Below, piece by piece: positions 1 to 4,979 of a stretch of DNA of 5,814 nt; the first letter of the stretch is position 1, and every line of letters begins with the position of its first letter. Below the pieces are notes generated by a model. The model did no database searches. It was not told where the DNA came from and was given only the letters and a program-made list of their open reading frames with translations. Origin of the DNA: JBBAEA01 sp041656175 (GTDB lineage: Bacteria > Myxococcota_A > Bradymonadia > UBA4248); contig JBBAEA010000179.1 in assembly GCA_041656175.1 (NCBI GenBank), forward strand, positions 1 to 5,814, written 5' to 3'. The translations under genes were made by a program, and so were the position numbers.

Positions 1-13
1 GGGAAGGGGGGTA

Positions 14-61
14 CGGGGGGAAACATCTTTTCTTGTGCAACAAGAAAAGGGTTTCCCCCCG
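14..61. repeat. Long hairpin with G6/C6 arms
   Basis: The outer arms CGGGGGGAAAC (14-24) and GTTTCCCCCCG (51-61) are perfect reverse complements. Inside them CTTTTCTTG (27-35) pairs perfectly with CAAGAAAAG (41-49) around the loop TGCAA, with only a small AT/G bulge between the two stems. That is 20 base pairs in 48 bases. There is no T-tract after it on either strand, so it is not a standard rho-independent terminator. It lies beyond the terminator of the leftmost gene and may belong to the 3' end of an unseen neighbour or be an extragenic repeat. The hairpin is seen directly; its role is unknown. Confidence 0.75.
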
Positions 62-118
62 TGCAAAGCTCTCTGGATTTTATAGACTTTGTTTTGAAAA
101 CTCGCCCTTGAACCATAC

Positions 119-152
119 AAAAAAAAGCAGAGCCAAAGGCTCTGCTTTTTTT
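119..152 (-). terminator. Rho-independent terminator, likely bidirectional
   Basis: Stem GCAGAGCC (127-134) pairs perfectly with GGCTCTGC (138-145) around the loop AAA. It is flanked by eight A (119-126) and seven T (146-152), so transcription from either side would meet a GC stem followed by a U-tract. It starts about 22 bases past the stop codon of the minus-strand Cys-rich lipoprotein gene and is the natural end of that transcript. The symmetric A/T flanks mean it could also stop a plus-strand transcript entering from the left. Confidence 0.92.
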
Positions 153-174
153 AGTTCAAACGGATTTAGCGAAA

Positions 175-1304
175 TTATGGACTAACGCATTTACCATTCG
201 TGCACACCTGGCCAGCACCGCAACCGCCGTTACAGCTACCGCAGTATACAGGGTTACTCTTCAGGTTTACGCACTCGTTACCACAAAGGCTGGTGCCAGG
301 CTCAGAGCTACAATCAACGACGGTATTGTCATCGATCTTTACGCACATACCCTGGTTGCATTTTTCACCTTCAGAGCAGGCCAAACCACATGCGCTGCAG
401 TTCTTGCTGTCGATCATAAGGTCAACACAATCATTGGCGCATTTATTTTCGCGGTATTTGCATTCACCGTCAAAGATGTCGTCATCGTTCACACAAACTC
501 CGTACATACATTTTTGGAACTCAGCACATTTCGTACCACAAGAGCCGCAGTTGTCGTCATCAGAATGTATGGCGACGCAACGCCCATCACACATCCCAGC
601 ACCAATTCCACATTCAACATTCCCTAGCTCTTGGCAAAGCCCCATGACGCATACTTCGCCATCATCACAGGCGTTATTACATTCGCCACAGTGATTCGTT
701 GTAAAGTTCGTGTTGATGCACTTTTCGCCGCACATAATTTCACCAAAACCATTGCATGCTGGACTACCTTCGATTTCTGTACATGTGCCGTAGCGACAAA
801 TCTCGCCGTCGTCACATTTAGTCTCGTAAGCTCCGCAGTGATTGACGTCATTATGTACGTCTATACATTTGCCATCACAGAGTGCTGCGCCTAGACCGCA
901 ATCCCCGTTTTCGTTTGGATCGAAGGAATCCTTAATGCAGGCTCTTCCATCACACGTGTATCCATCGGCACACACGTTGCCACACTCGCCACAGTTGAGT
1001 TTATTGTTACGACTATAGCATATTCCGTTACAATACAACATCCCATCGGCGCATTCATGTACTGGATCTTCGCCTTCGCCTTTTACGCAAACACCAGAAA
1101 TACAACTGTGTTCCGCCTCGCAAACGTTATTACACGCGCCGCAGTGCTTTGGATTGGCCATCACATTAACGCAGGGCAAGACCGTAACACTGTCAACACT
1201 AATACGTTGTTTCTCTTTAACTTTATCATCGTCATTGTCGTTGTCACAAGCGTAAACACCAAGACTAAAAACAAGAGCCAAAGCGAGTAAAATTGATTTT
1301 TCAT
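175..1304 (-). CDS. Cys-rich repeat lipoprotein (signal peptide out of frame by one base)
   Basis: Probable secreted lipoprotein of unknown function. The long frame encodes a signal peptide ending in a lipobox (V-Y-A-C), then an acidic DNDNDDD tether, then seven units of about 45 residues with the pattern C-x(5-8)-C-x3-C-x(8-10)-C-G-x-C-x3-C-x5-C-x4-C. Counting from a corrected start (376 aa), the units lie near 45-73 (partial, six Cys), 85-123, 136-175, 184-224, 232-271, 282-321 and 332-373; there are 54 Cys in all. Similar Cys-rich repeat proteins are common in Myxococcota-like genomes, mostly uncharacterised; disulphide-stabilised surface display or adhesion is a guess. Start choice: GGGAGGAAG sits ideally before the ATG at 1304-1302, but that ATG is one base out of frame with the repeats; one extra A in the A5 run would give MKKSILLALAL. 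Uninterrupted in-frame alternatives are the ATG at 1371 and a TTG at 1317, both poorly placed for ribosome binding. Asp follows the lipid Cys; in E. coli this retains lipoproteins in the inner membrane, but the rule may not hold here. Confidence 0.85.
1297..1301 (-). other. A5 run separating the start codon from the lipoprotein frame
   Basis: On the coding (minus) strand the start reads ATG followed by five A and then TCA. With five A the ATG opens a frame (MKNQFYSLW...) that stops after about 46 codons and has no Cys repeats. With six A it opens MKKSILLALAL and continues through the lipobox and all seven Cys repeats. The mismatch of one base at the homopolymer is directly visible. It may be a slippage site, a genuine inactivating deletion or a sequencing error. 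Confidence 0.8.
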
Positions 1305-1306
1305 AA

Positions 1307-1315
1307 CTTCCTCCC
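1307..1315 (-). promoter_or_regulatory. Ribosome binding site deciding the lipoprotein start
   Basis: The coding-strand sequence GGGAGGAAG lies just before the ATG at 1304-1302, placing GGAGG about five bases upstream. This is the only strong Shine-Dalgarno sequence near the 5' end of the Cys-rich gene. The ATG at 1371, which opens the uninterrupted long frame, has no such site, and the 1315-1317 TTG overlaps the Shine-Dalgarno itself. Confidence 0.8.
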
Positions 1316-1389
1316 AAAAAAATACAGTCAAAAACCAAAATAAGTCCATCGAAAACAGCAAAAACTGCCATAAGCGCTAAATAATTTGA

Positions 1390-1417
1390 ATACTAGCCGA
1401 ATATTTCACGCTTTCAA
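1390..1417 (-). promoter_or_regulatory. Sigma70-like promoter for the Cys-rich lipoprotein
   Basis: Reading the minus strand, TTGAAA (1417-1412) is followed after 16 bases by TAGTAT (1395-1390). The -35 box differs from TTGACA at one position and the -10 box from TATAAT at two. Transcription would begin near 1383 and give a leader of about 80 bases before the ATG at 1304. Prediction by consensus only. Confidence 0.5.
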
Positions 1418-1452
1418 GAGTTAAATTAAGATTATTTCACGAAGCACCAAAT

Positions 1453-1475
1453 TTTAAGCTATCGCTTTAAGCTAT
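1453..1475 (+). repeat. Direct repeat TTTAAGCTAT x2
   Basis: TTTAAGCTAT occurs at 1453-1462 and again at 1466-1475, a 13-base period. TTAAGC (1454-1459) can also fold on the following GCTTTAA. Nearly the same core recurs in the loop-side stem of the long palindrome at 5422-5440, which suggests a dispersed extragenic element. Function unknown. Confidence 0.5.
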
Positions 1476-1479
1476 GTCT

Positions 1480-1620
1480 TGTTGTTAGGGCGTTGCCCCG
1501 CGCCCGCTATGGGAAGCTTGGGGGGGTGCTCCAAAGCTCGTTTAAGGGCTATGCCCTTAGAATCATTTTCGCTGCATTGGGGGTTTGGGTAAGGGCAAAA
1601 AAAATTAAAAGGCTTAAACG
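1480..1620. other. Gene-free spacer with small GC-rich hairpins
   Basis: No supported gene lies between the two divergent promoters. The stretch holds GGGC-GTT-GCCC (1488-1498), a GGGAAGCTT plus G7 segment (1511-1526), the hairpin TAAGGGC-TAT-GCCCTTA (1543-1559) and an A/T tract around 1597-1612 just upstream of the rightward promoter. The A/T tract could act as an UP-like element. Short reverse-strand open frames here have no ribosome binding sites and look fortuitous. Confidence 0.5.
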
Positions 1621-1660
1621 ATGCACAAGTGGGTGGCAGATATTTAGCTTGTGAATTTGC

Positions 1661-1689
1661 TTGAGATTTTTGGCGCCTATCTTTATAGT
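1661..1689 (+). promoter_or_regulatory. Sigma70 promoter for the PpiD-like gene
   Basis: TTGAGA (1661-1666) and TATAGT (1684-1689) are separated by exactly 17 bases; each box differs from the E. coli consensus at one position. The predicted start of transcription is near 1696, giving a leader of about 73 bases. It also argues against a TTG translation start at 1661, since that codon is the -35 box. Confidence 0.72.
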
Positions 1690-1755
1690 GTCGCGGCTGG
1701 AGGGCGTGGCTTGGGGTCGCGCTAGGCTTTGTGGTTTTTTGAGCAACAATTTGAA

Positions 1756-1761
1756 AGGAGG
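1756..1761 (+). promoter_or_regulatory. Ribosome binding site AGGAGG fixing the PpiD-like start
   Basis: A perfect AGGAGG stands seven bases before the ATG at 1769. It fixes the start at MLQGFRSHKN rather than at the upstream TTG in the same frame (1661), and removes 36 codons that do not resemble the family. Confidence 0.88.
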
Positions 1762-1768
1762 AGCAACG

Positions 1769-3625
1769 ATGCTCCAAGGTTTCCGGTCCCACAAGAATTC
1801 GTGGTTCATCTATCTTATTTTCGGCGTCATCATCGTCGTTTTCGTTTTTATGTTTGGCTTGCCGAGCACAGACTGCGCTTCAAAGGCAGAGAAAGACTTG
1901 GCGCGCGTGAACAAGCACACCATCAATACGCGCGACTTGCGTTTTGCGGTTTTGAGTAATTACGACGACAACGTTTTTCGAAGCGAGCAATACCCGATGT
2001 TGCAACGCCAAGTGCTTGATTCGCTATCGGCCATTTATTTAATGTCGGATAAGGCCAAGGAAATGGGCATTCGGGTGACGAAAGATGAGCTTAAGGATTA
2101 CATCACGAATTGGGAACGAGGGAATAAAGATGTATTTACCCTTGGTTTCCTGCGCAAAAACAACTTTAACCTCAAATCATACGAGCGCGCATTGGAGCGT
2201 TACCAGACCTCGGTGAAGCGTTACGAGGAGTTCAAGGAGCATGAGCTTTTGGCGCGTCATTTATATGATGTTTTGGCGAGTTCGTTGAGTGTGTCGGATG
2301 CGGAGCTGTGGCATTATTACGAGCAGGCCAACACGACGGCAGCGCTTGATTATATAATGATAAAGCCCTCGGATGTAGAAAAATTGTTTATGCCAGTGAC
2401 CGATGAGCAGGCACGGGCATTTGCGAAATCTGATGCAGATCAGGTTAAGGAGTACTACGACGCGAATTTGTCGAAGTTTGTGGAGCCCGAGGAAGTGAAG
2501 CTGCAGCAAATTGTGATCCAAAAAGATTACGCGAAGCTCAACACGGTAGGGGAGAAAACGAATAAATCTTATCAACCCAAAGAGCGCGTTGCGATTCTCA
2601 ATCAGTTGCTGATCAATGAGAAGGCGGATTTCGATCAAGCTTTTATCGATTACGATGAATCGGCGAACAAAGACAACAAGGGCATGGGCAGCATGTTGCC
2701 AGTGGATGCTTTGGCGCAAGCTTTGCAAGAGGCTTTGATCAACCGCGTTGTGGGCGATGTGGTGTCGGTAGATTTGGGTGACACGCATGTGTTTGCAAAA
2801 ATCGTAGAGCGCAAGGAACGTGTCGAGAAGCCCATTTCGGAGTTTGAGATCGAGATTGCCAAAACTTTAATCAATAAAAAACGCGTGAGCGAAAAACTTG
2901 ACGAAGTGAGTGCGAAGGTTTTGGAGCTCGCTAAATCGGGGCAAAGCTTGGCGGATGCACTCGATCATGGTGTTTATGCGTCAGTCGCCAGTGAGCGAGT
3001 CGAAGCGGAGCCACAGCCTGTGGCGACGCCACAGCCTGTCGTTACTCCCGAGTATGAAATTGCGCTCAACGCGGCGAAGGAAACTTTGCTCGAAGCTGGC
3101 ATGAGCGAGGCGGATGCCTTGGAAATGGCGAAAGATATTGTAAAAGATATGCTTACAGAGCCAGCCCAAGTAGCGCCCGATGCACAAGCGCCCGTTGTCG
3201 CTGCGCCAGACAGTATTGTCATTGAGAAAATCGACCGTATTTCGGTTCAGTCGATGAATTCAACGCTGTACTCAGGCACGCTATCGACGCTGGGCTACTA
3301 CCCCGATATCGTTCGCAGCGTTAGTCGTCAGGCAGAAAACTCGGTGGTCGATCAAATCTTTGACGTCGGCGAGTCGAAGTTAATTGTGTATATGAAGACC
3401 AAGTCTGTACCTGAAAAGGAGAGCTTCGAGGCGGCTAAAGCAGATTTACGTGATCGTTTCCTACAGAACAAGCAAGAGGCTTTACTCGGAAACTTTGAAG
3501 ATCTCGTAAGGATGCGCGGTGTTCAGGGACTTTGGATGGAACAGTTGCTCTTTGATGCTAAGACCAATAATAAAATATATTATAATGAGAGCGCCTTGGC
3601 GCAACCAGCGAGCCAAGAGCCGTAA
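1769..3625 (+). CDS. PpiD/SurA-like membrane-anchored periplasmic foldase
   Basis: 618-residue protein of the PpiD type: a chaperone with a parvulin (PpiC-type rotamase) domain, anchored to the inner membrane and acting on proteins emerging into the periplasm. Seen in the sequence: a short basic N-terminus (R6, K9), a transmembrane helix at about 11-30, a SurA_N-like helical region at about 40-235, a parvulin-like domain at about 238-350 starting EEVKLQQIVI and ending THVFAKIVERK, a Pro/Ala-rich low-complexity insert at about 412-482 (QPVATP-QPVVTP repeat), and a C-terminal helical region with the late FEDLVRMRGVQ..W pattern of PpiD proteins. Length matches PpiD (about 620 aa). The usual His of the first parvulin strand is Gln here, and the GGDLG-type loop is replaced by KGMGSM, so isomerase activity may be weak or lost, as known for the parvulin domain of E. 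coli PpiD. It is a single-gene transcript with its own promoter and terminator. Family assignment is firm; PpiD versus another SurA_N/PpiC protein is less so. Confidence 0.88.
   Translation: MLQGFRSHKNSWFIYLIFGVIIVVFVFMFGLPSTDCASKAEKDLARVNKHTINTRDLRFAVLSNYDDNVFRSEQYPMLQRQVLDSLSAIYLMSDKAKEMGIRVTKDELKDYITNWERGNKDVFTLGFLRKNNFNLKSYERALERYQTSVKRYEEFKEHELLARHLYDVLASSLSVSDAELWHYYEQANTTAALDYIMIKPSDVEKLFMPVTDEQARAFAKSDADQVKEYYDANLSKFVEPEEVKLQQIVIQKDYAKLNTVGEKTNKSYQPKERVAILNQLLINEKADFDQAFIDYDESANKDNKGMGSMLPVDALAQALQEALINRVVGDVVSVDLGDTHVFAKIVERKERVEKPISEFEIEIAKTLINKKRVSEKLDEVSAKVLELAKSGQSLADALDHGVYASVASERVEAEPQPVATPQPVVTPEYEIALNAAKETLLEAGMSEADALEMAKDIVKDMLTEPAQVAPDAQAPVVAAPDSIVIEKIDRISVQSMNSTLYSGTLSTLGYYPDIVRSVSRQAENSVVDQIFDVGESKLIVYMKTKSVPEKESFEAAKADLRDRFLQNKQEALLGNFEDLVRMRGVQGLWMEQLLFDAKTNNKIYYNESALAQPASQEP
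3010..3039 (+). repeat. Coding repeat for QPVxTP
   Basis: GCCACAGCCTGT is present at 3010-3021 and 3028-3039 with an 18-base period, encoding the tandem hexapeptides QPVATP and QPVVTP in the Pro-rich insert of the PpiD-like protein. In-frame duplication is the simplest origin. Confidence 0.7.
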
Positions 3626-3649
3626 AACGATAGAACGATAGAACGATAA
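3626..3649 (+). repeat. Three tandem copies of an 8-mer
   Basis: AACGATAG, AACGATAG and AACGATAA follow one another directly after the stop codon of the PpiD-like gene and end three bases before the terminator stem. It is probably a small slippage expansion; no function is evident. Confidence 0.8.
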
Positions 3650-3652
3650 GTG

Positions 3653-3678
3653 AACCCGAGCCTTTGCTCGGGTTTTTT
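3653..3678 (+). terminator. Rho-independent terminator of the PpiD-like gene
   Basis: AACCCGAGC (3653-3661) pairs perfectly with GCTCGGGTT (3666-3674) around the loop CTTT and runs into six T (3673-3678). It lies 27 bases past the stop codon, so the gene is transcribed alone. Confidence 0.93.
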
Positions 3679-4014
3679 CTTGGTGCGCACGGCGAGCGCA
3701 CGCTCTAAAGGGCGAAAGTCTCGAATCTGGCCGGTAGTGGGAAGGTTCGAAGCTTTTGCTGCGCCTATAAGCAAATAGCGTTATAAGCACATTGTAGAGG
3801 AAAGTTAGCAAAGGCTCCCCTCGCGCAAAGCTTAAAAGAAATACGTAATGCTCAATGTGGGATGACGGCTACTTAAGTAATGGGTAGCCTCCTATCTGAT
3901 TAATGTATTGTGTATTGAAACACGAACGGAACTATTATACAATAATTAAATACACACAAAAGCATTAGTGTATATTATTGTTAATTAGTGATTTTAGCGC
4001 TTCATTTTTATTAT
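3679..4014. other. Gene-free spacer between terminator and second lipoprotein
   Basis: I see no supported gene here. The first part (to about 3840) resembles the rest of the chromosome in composition and includes GAGCG-CA-CGCTC and a CTCCCCTCGCGCAAAGCTT segment (3815-3833) like those at 55-72 and 5363-5384. From about 3890 it becomes AT-rich. GGCTAC (3867-3872) can pair with GTAGCC (3884-3889), enclosing the perfect palindrome TACTTAAGTA (3870-3879). A weak ATACAC/GTGTAT hairpin near 3949-3977 is the only candidate for ending the minus-strand transcript and lacks a good T-tract. Confidence 0.5.
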
Positions 4015-4248
4015 CTATTTTCCGTAACAATCAGCTGTTTCAACTAAGCATTTTTTACGTGTAATATAATCATCGTCGCATTCAAAATTATTAGTTTTAA
4101 TATAATTCAAATAGTCTTTTTTATGGATAAAACATGTCCAATCTTCACCATGGTACGTGCAAAACTCTCCATCTCTGATGATTTCGCCAACCCTATAAGT
4201 CGTTGCGCCCAAATAGAAGCCCCCCCCCCAAGATGTTTTTGGTATCAC
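4015..4248 (-). pseudogene. C-terminal part of the split lipoprotein, in the next frame
   Basis: This frame carries the likely C-terminal 67 residues of the lipoprotein, joining after the Gly run as FYLGATTYRV and ending ADCYGK. It supplies five further Cys (168, 177, 195, 205, 212 in the restored 215-aa protein), Trp, Tyr and His residues, and looks like a folded, disulphide-bearing domain rather than chance sequence. Its own potential start (a GTG at 4248, before the G run) has no ribosome binding site and would give no signal peptide, so it is best read as the tail of the upstream gene, not an independent gene. It is expressed only if slippage restores the frame, or is a pseudogene tail; an assembly indel is equally possible. 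Confidence 0.65.
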
Positions 4249-4678
4249 ATTCTAAATCATTATCTTCAAGACCAGGATATTTATTACAGTTCACAACGAG
4301 GCAATTCTCTGGATTTACAGCCAAATATTTATACTCAAAATCGGCATCTTCGCCTTCGAAATCTACAACGTCGGCAGAATCATCTGCGAGTTCGATATAG
4401 GGAGCTAGGTCAGATTCCTCTTCGTCTTCATCAGGTGAATCTACAATAGAATCCTTCGCGTCTTGGGTAGCTGTATCTTTAACAGAGTCTTTCGCGTCTT
4501 CAAGTTTTAAAGGCTCAGCTGCTGAAGGCTGATCAGGTTTGTCATCATTGATGGCACTGGTATTAGAAGCTGCTTCGCCAAGTAATGTCTTTTTTTCTGC
4601 TTTTGTACAGGAAATAAAGATAAATAAAAATACAAAAACGATTAAAAATATGCATTTCTTCATAAGTTTGTTTCTCAT
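4193..4678 (-). CDS. Acidic lipoprotein, N-terminal part, frame broken at G10
   Basis: Unrecognised small secreted lipoprotein. From the internal ATG at 4663 it begins MKKCIFLIVFVFLFIFISC, a Lys-Lys plus hydrophobic signal peptide with a plausible lipid Cys at residue 19 (the -3 residue is Phe, not ideal). The upstream ATG at 4678 adds five residues (MRNKL); neither has a clear Shine-Dalgarno, and the internal start gives the more typical signal peptide. A Ser/Asp/Lys-rich linker follows with the partial repeat DAKDSVKD/DAKDSIVD, then an acidic stretch at about 76-110 and Cys 121, 126 and 139. At the G10 run (4229-4220) this frame goes to LLFGRNDL and stops. The next frame continues sensibly with more Cys, so an intact product of about 215 aa is likely when the run has 9 (or 12) G. 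The gene is AT-rich compared with the PpiD-like gene, hinting at transfer or low expression. Lipoprotein call is fairly sure; function unknown. Confidence 0.7.
   Translation of the reverse strand: MRNKLMKKCIFLIVFVFLFIFISCTKAEKKTLLGEAASNTSAINDDKPDQPSAAEPLKLEDAKDSVKDTATQDAKDSIVDSPDEDEEESDLAPYIELADDSADVVDFEGEDADFEYKYLAVNPENCLVVNCNKYPGLEDNDLECDTKNILGGGLLFGRNDL
4220..4229 (-). repeat. Mononucleotide G10 tract inside a lipoprotein gene
   Basis: Ten consecutive C on the plus strand (ten G in the coding strand), in an otherwise AT-rich gene, sit exactly where the two halves of the lipoprotein change frame. Nine or twelve G would join them; ten gives a truncated protein. Poly-G tracts of this length are classic slipped-strand contingency loci in other bacteria. 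Confidence 0.85.
4448..4500 (-). repeat. Imperfect 17-base coding repeat, 36-base period
   Basis: AGAATCCTTCGCGTCTT (4448-4464) and AGAGTCTTTCGCGTCTT (4484-4500) differ at two positions and are 12 codons apart. They encode the DAKDS motifs in the linker of the lipoprotein, pointing to an internal duplication in a fast-evolving spacer. Confidence 0.65.
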
Positions 4679-4713
4679 TATGTTAGTGATAGTAAAACCA
4701 GTTTATTGAATAA

Positions 4714-4750
4714 TAGAACACTCTTATACAAATTGAGAAAGGGTGTTCTA
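4714..4750 (-). promoter_or_regulatory. Inverted repeat around a putative promoter of the second lipoprotein
   Basis: TAGAACAC (4714-4721) and GTGTTCTA (4743-4750) are perfect reverse complements 21 bases apart, extended by a G-T and a G-C pair. On the minus strand TATAAG (4728-4723) would be a -10 box one mismatch from consensus, with TAGAAC (4749-4744), a weak -35 box, inside the far arm. The geometry fits an operator bracketing the promoter of the lipoprotein that starts at 4678/4663, but a hairpin in the leader or chance is possible. No regulator is encoded in the window. Confidence 0.4.
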
Positions 4751-4777
4751 ATCCCACACAGATATTTGGCTTAAGTG

Positions 4778-4978
4778 TTATAAGTATCTAAATACTTCAA
4801 GGCAAGCGGCACGACCCTTGGAATGTTTTTCCACAACGCCTGCAGAATCACAGGATTCTATAACTATACCATTATCCTTAATTAAAGATAATTCCTTTGT
4901 TTCTCGCCTTTGTAACAGTTCCAACAGCCAACACCACTCATATACTCTTTGTTTTTTCCACTCCGAGATGCGCCTCAT
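4778..4978 (-). CDS. Possible small hypothetical protein or gene remnant
   Basis: A 66-codon frame begins MRRISEWKKQRVYEW and ends CLEVFRYL. Its mix of charged and hydrophobic residues looks more protein-like than the Ser/Phe-rich frame on the opposite strand. A 24-codon frame (GTG at 5049, ending GKNNE) stops 4 bases into it with an ATGA overlap, so the two could be halves of a decayed gene. There is no convincing Shine-Dalgarno (an AGGGA about ten bases upstream at best), and I do not recognise the sequence. It lies in the AT-rich block upstream of the second lipoprotein and reads the same way. Low confidence; it may be nothing. Confidence 0.27.
   Translation of the reverse strand: MRRISEWKKQRVYEWCWLLELLQRRETKELSLIKDNGIVIESCDSAGVVEKHSKGRAACLEVFRYL
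4871..4892. repeat. Near-perfect 22-base palindrome
   Basis: ATTATC and GATAAT flank a TTAATTAA core with one mismatched pair (C4877 and A4886). It could be a protein-binding site, but it lies inside a possible reading frame and in AT-rich DNA where such palindromes arise easily. Confidence 0.45.
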
Positions 4979-4979
4979 T

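Noticed and set aside
200..694. Plus-strand open frame of 164 codons
   Set aside because: It is antisense to the Cys-rich lipoprotein; its Ser/Pro/His/Gln richness is the expected mirror of repeated Cys, Gly and Asp codons, and it has no ribosome binding site.
1661..1768. N-terminal extension of the PpiD-like protein from a TTG at 1661
   Set aside because: That codon is the -35 box of a good promoter, the predicted transcript starts after it, and AGGAGG points to the ATG at 1769.
2261..2788. Minus-strand open frame of 175 codons
   Set aside because: Antisense shadow of the PpiD-like gene, Arg/His/Leu/Ile-rich, with no Shine-Dalgarno or promoter; the sense frame has clear family features.
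3684..3756. Possible tRNA around GGTTCGAAGC
   Set aside because: A weak T-arm-like fold (several G-T pairs) is present, but acceptor ends do not match and no D-arm or anticodon stem can be drawn.
3482..3811. Minus-strand open frame of 109 codons spanning the PpiD-like 3' end
   Set aside because: It would read through the perfect terminator at 3653-3678 and into the antisense of a real gene; composition is Arg/Ser-rich with no start signal.
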